Shown piece after piece: positions 62,739 through 64,000 of a DNA stretch of 64,000 nt (its first letter is position 1; every line of letters starts with the position of its first letter). The notes under the pieces were generated by a model. The model had not been told where the DNA came from. It saw nothing but the letters and a program-made list of their open reading frames with translations, and did no database searches. The position numbers were made by a program, and so were the translations under genes. This stretch comes from Bryopsis sp. KO-2023 (taxonomy: Eukaryota; Chlorophyta; Ulvophyceae; Bryopsidales; Bryopsidaceae): assembly GCA_030272585.1 (NCBI GenBank), contig BSYQ01000001.1:5828001-5892000 (forward strand), read 5' to 3'.

Positions 62739-63545
62739 ACCGTACGCACAGACTTCAATGTGCCGTTACGGTTACACTGAGGTTGGCACGGCACATCGTG
62801 TTACGCGTTAATCAATTATGCTACGTACTTGTGTCTGTGTCCAGGCTGATTTAAAATATCACACTGTGATATCTGTGATATATGACTAAAATATCCCACT
62901 GTCAAGCCTTAACATATTTAATATATTTCATTCTCTGAATTACATCTAAAACTCAATGAAAACAAAAACATCTATTGTAGGCTAATATTCTCGTTCATCA
63001 CAAACACTGCAACCAAAACACTTACGCCTAAGAGGCATGTCGCAAGTCTGACGAAACCATCATCAGAACAGTGTACTGTCCCCAAACCAGAAGTAATCCC
63101 AGCCTAGATCAGAATTGTCTTTGAATCAATAATTCTTATGTCCAAATAACCCTGACAGATCTGAACCCAGCCAAGTCCAGAAGTGTCCAAAAATAAACAA
63201 TAACGTACACATACTCCCAAAACAGATAGTTTAGGGGATAGTTGTGGATAGGCCTCATGTTCGTCATTTGAATGTGGTGTACAAGGAAATTCCAATTATA
63301 TTTTCTTGTTGGGGATTTCCAAGAGAAGGACAAAATACTGGAGGAGCAGAGTGCTCTTCTGGTCCAAAAAGACTAAATCTGGTGTTGGGTGGTTATTGTG
63401 GATTGTGGGTGTGATTTTGTTATTTTGATTGTTTTGTGGTGCACCTGGCACATTGGCACACATGTTACGCGTTACAACAAGCTTGGCACATCATCAAACA
63501 TTGTTACACTGAAATCACTGGCACATTGAAGTCTGTGCGTACGGT
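62739..63545. mobile_element. 807-bp element with 26-bp terminal inverted repeats
   Basis: The ends are perfect inverted repeats of 26 bp (62739-62764 and 63520-63545), beginning ACCGTACGCACAGACTTC. Weaker inverted similarity continues about 90 bp inward with repeated GGCACAT and GTTACGCGTTA words. It has no coding capacity, so it is a non-autonomous DNA element. I could not decide the target duplication (a GTT on both sides is possible), so the superfamily is open. Confidence 0.75.
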
Positions 63546-63699
63546 AGTTGATTTTTAAGTTCTCTCTCCTTTACATTTCAGAATTTTCCAGACAAACCTC
63601 GAAACAATTCCACATTCCTATGTCTGACACCAGCATTGGCACCAGGGTCCGTTTCTGTTCTTCGTTCGTTGAGGGGCGAGGTCGTTCACCGTTTGTCGA

Positions 63700-63807
63700 A
63701 TGGATCTCGGGTCTTTCGTGCAGTTCCCTACTCGTCGAGTGGATCTGTATGACGCCTTGGCGAGCACCTCAAGGGATGACAGAGCCTACACTGTTCCTGA
63801 ACGAGAC
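63700..63807 (+). CDS. Possible first exon of an unrecognised gene
   Basis: The ATG is followed by 36 in-frame codons (MDLGSFVQFPTRRVDLYDA, then LASTSRDDRAYTVPERD) ending exactly at a strong GTGAGT donor. The remaining exons lie beyond the window or in the last 190 bp, where none is evident. No family was recognised. Confidence 0.35.
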
Positions 63808-64000
63808 GTGAGTTTCTTCTTGGCTCCTCGCCACCACATTTCGACAGTTTCTCCGAAAAGCAACAGGCACTGCAGTAATCATTTCCCCCGCTCCCAGGCG
63901 ATTTATTGCCTGATCCTGTCTTGGATGGCTTTCCTGTGGTGTGTTGAAGAAAATCAGTGCTAAATTAGTGTTTGGGATGTTGAAGTGGCCTGCTGCCTTC

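Overview
This window comes from a nuclear genome of an intron-rich eukaryote, most likely a unicellular alga or related protist. The genes carry many short introns (roughly 60-260 bp) with GT-AG borders and one likely GC-AG border. They include a plant/animal-type sterol delta8-delta7 isomerase (EBP), an ENTH-domain epsin, an Ecdysoneless/SGT1 homologue and a Golgi-type sulfotransferase. The species cannot be named from the sequence alone.

The left part (1-27,700) is ordinary gene territory. I could splice six genes exon by exon so that every junction keeps phase: ecdysoneless-like (minus), EBP-like (minus), a membrane-anchored sulfotransferase (minus), a secreted YjiK/SdiA-regulated-type propeller protein (plus), an intronless epsin (minus) and a 15-exon receptor-like kinase (minus) whose ectodomain is tandem PAN/Apple-like cysteine modules. 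Two small unrecognised multi-exon genes (1891-2324 and 9155-9869, plus strand) are weaker calls. Two head-to-head pairs share short intergenic regions.

The middle part (27,758-61,757) is one nested transposon cluster, and every boundary I assign in it has a target-site duplication. The outer element, O, is a 5.1-kb Ty3/gypsy-like retrotransposon with 285-bp LTRs, inserted about 85 bp upstream of the receptor-kinase start codon. O is interrupted three times. The first interruption is in gag, by a hAT-like fold-back element, A, built of degenerate GATCGG repeats with a tRNA-like core. The second is by a 538-bp TRIM, F. The third is in the reverse transcriptase, by an 8.7-kb LTR element, E, on the minus strand. 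A was itself invaded by a small hAT-like MITE, B (ACGGTTACGG repeats), and by a 12.8-kb LTR element, C. C's gag-side ORF was then invaded by a 5.26-kb LTR element, D, that has no integrase. The nest is four levels deep: O, then A, then C, then D. At each coding insertion site the host reading frame resumes exactly after the duplication.

C, D and E form one group: they share the same U3 terminus, 6-bp duplications and the same tRNA primer site. They have an unusual terminal structure: an extra 7-10 bp ending GGTTACA lies at the outer U5 end only, making an inverted repeat with the opposite TGTAACC end. C and E share a probable -1 frameshift between gag-pro and RT, a conserved stop between RNase H and integrase, and a long ORF upstream of gag with almost no methionine. 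C also has a roughly 700-residue extension on its integrase ORF.

The right part (61,762-64,000) contains an 807-bp inverted-repeat element and a possible first exon of another gene. Coordinates of splice sites were read by eye and could be off by a base or two.
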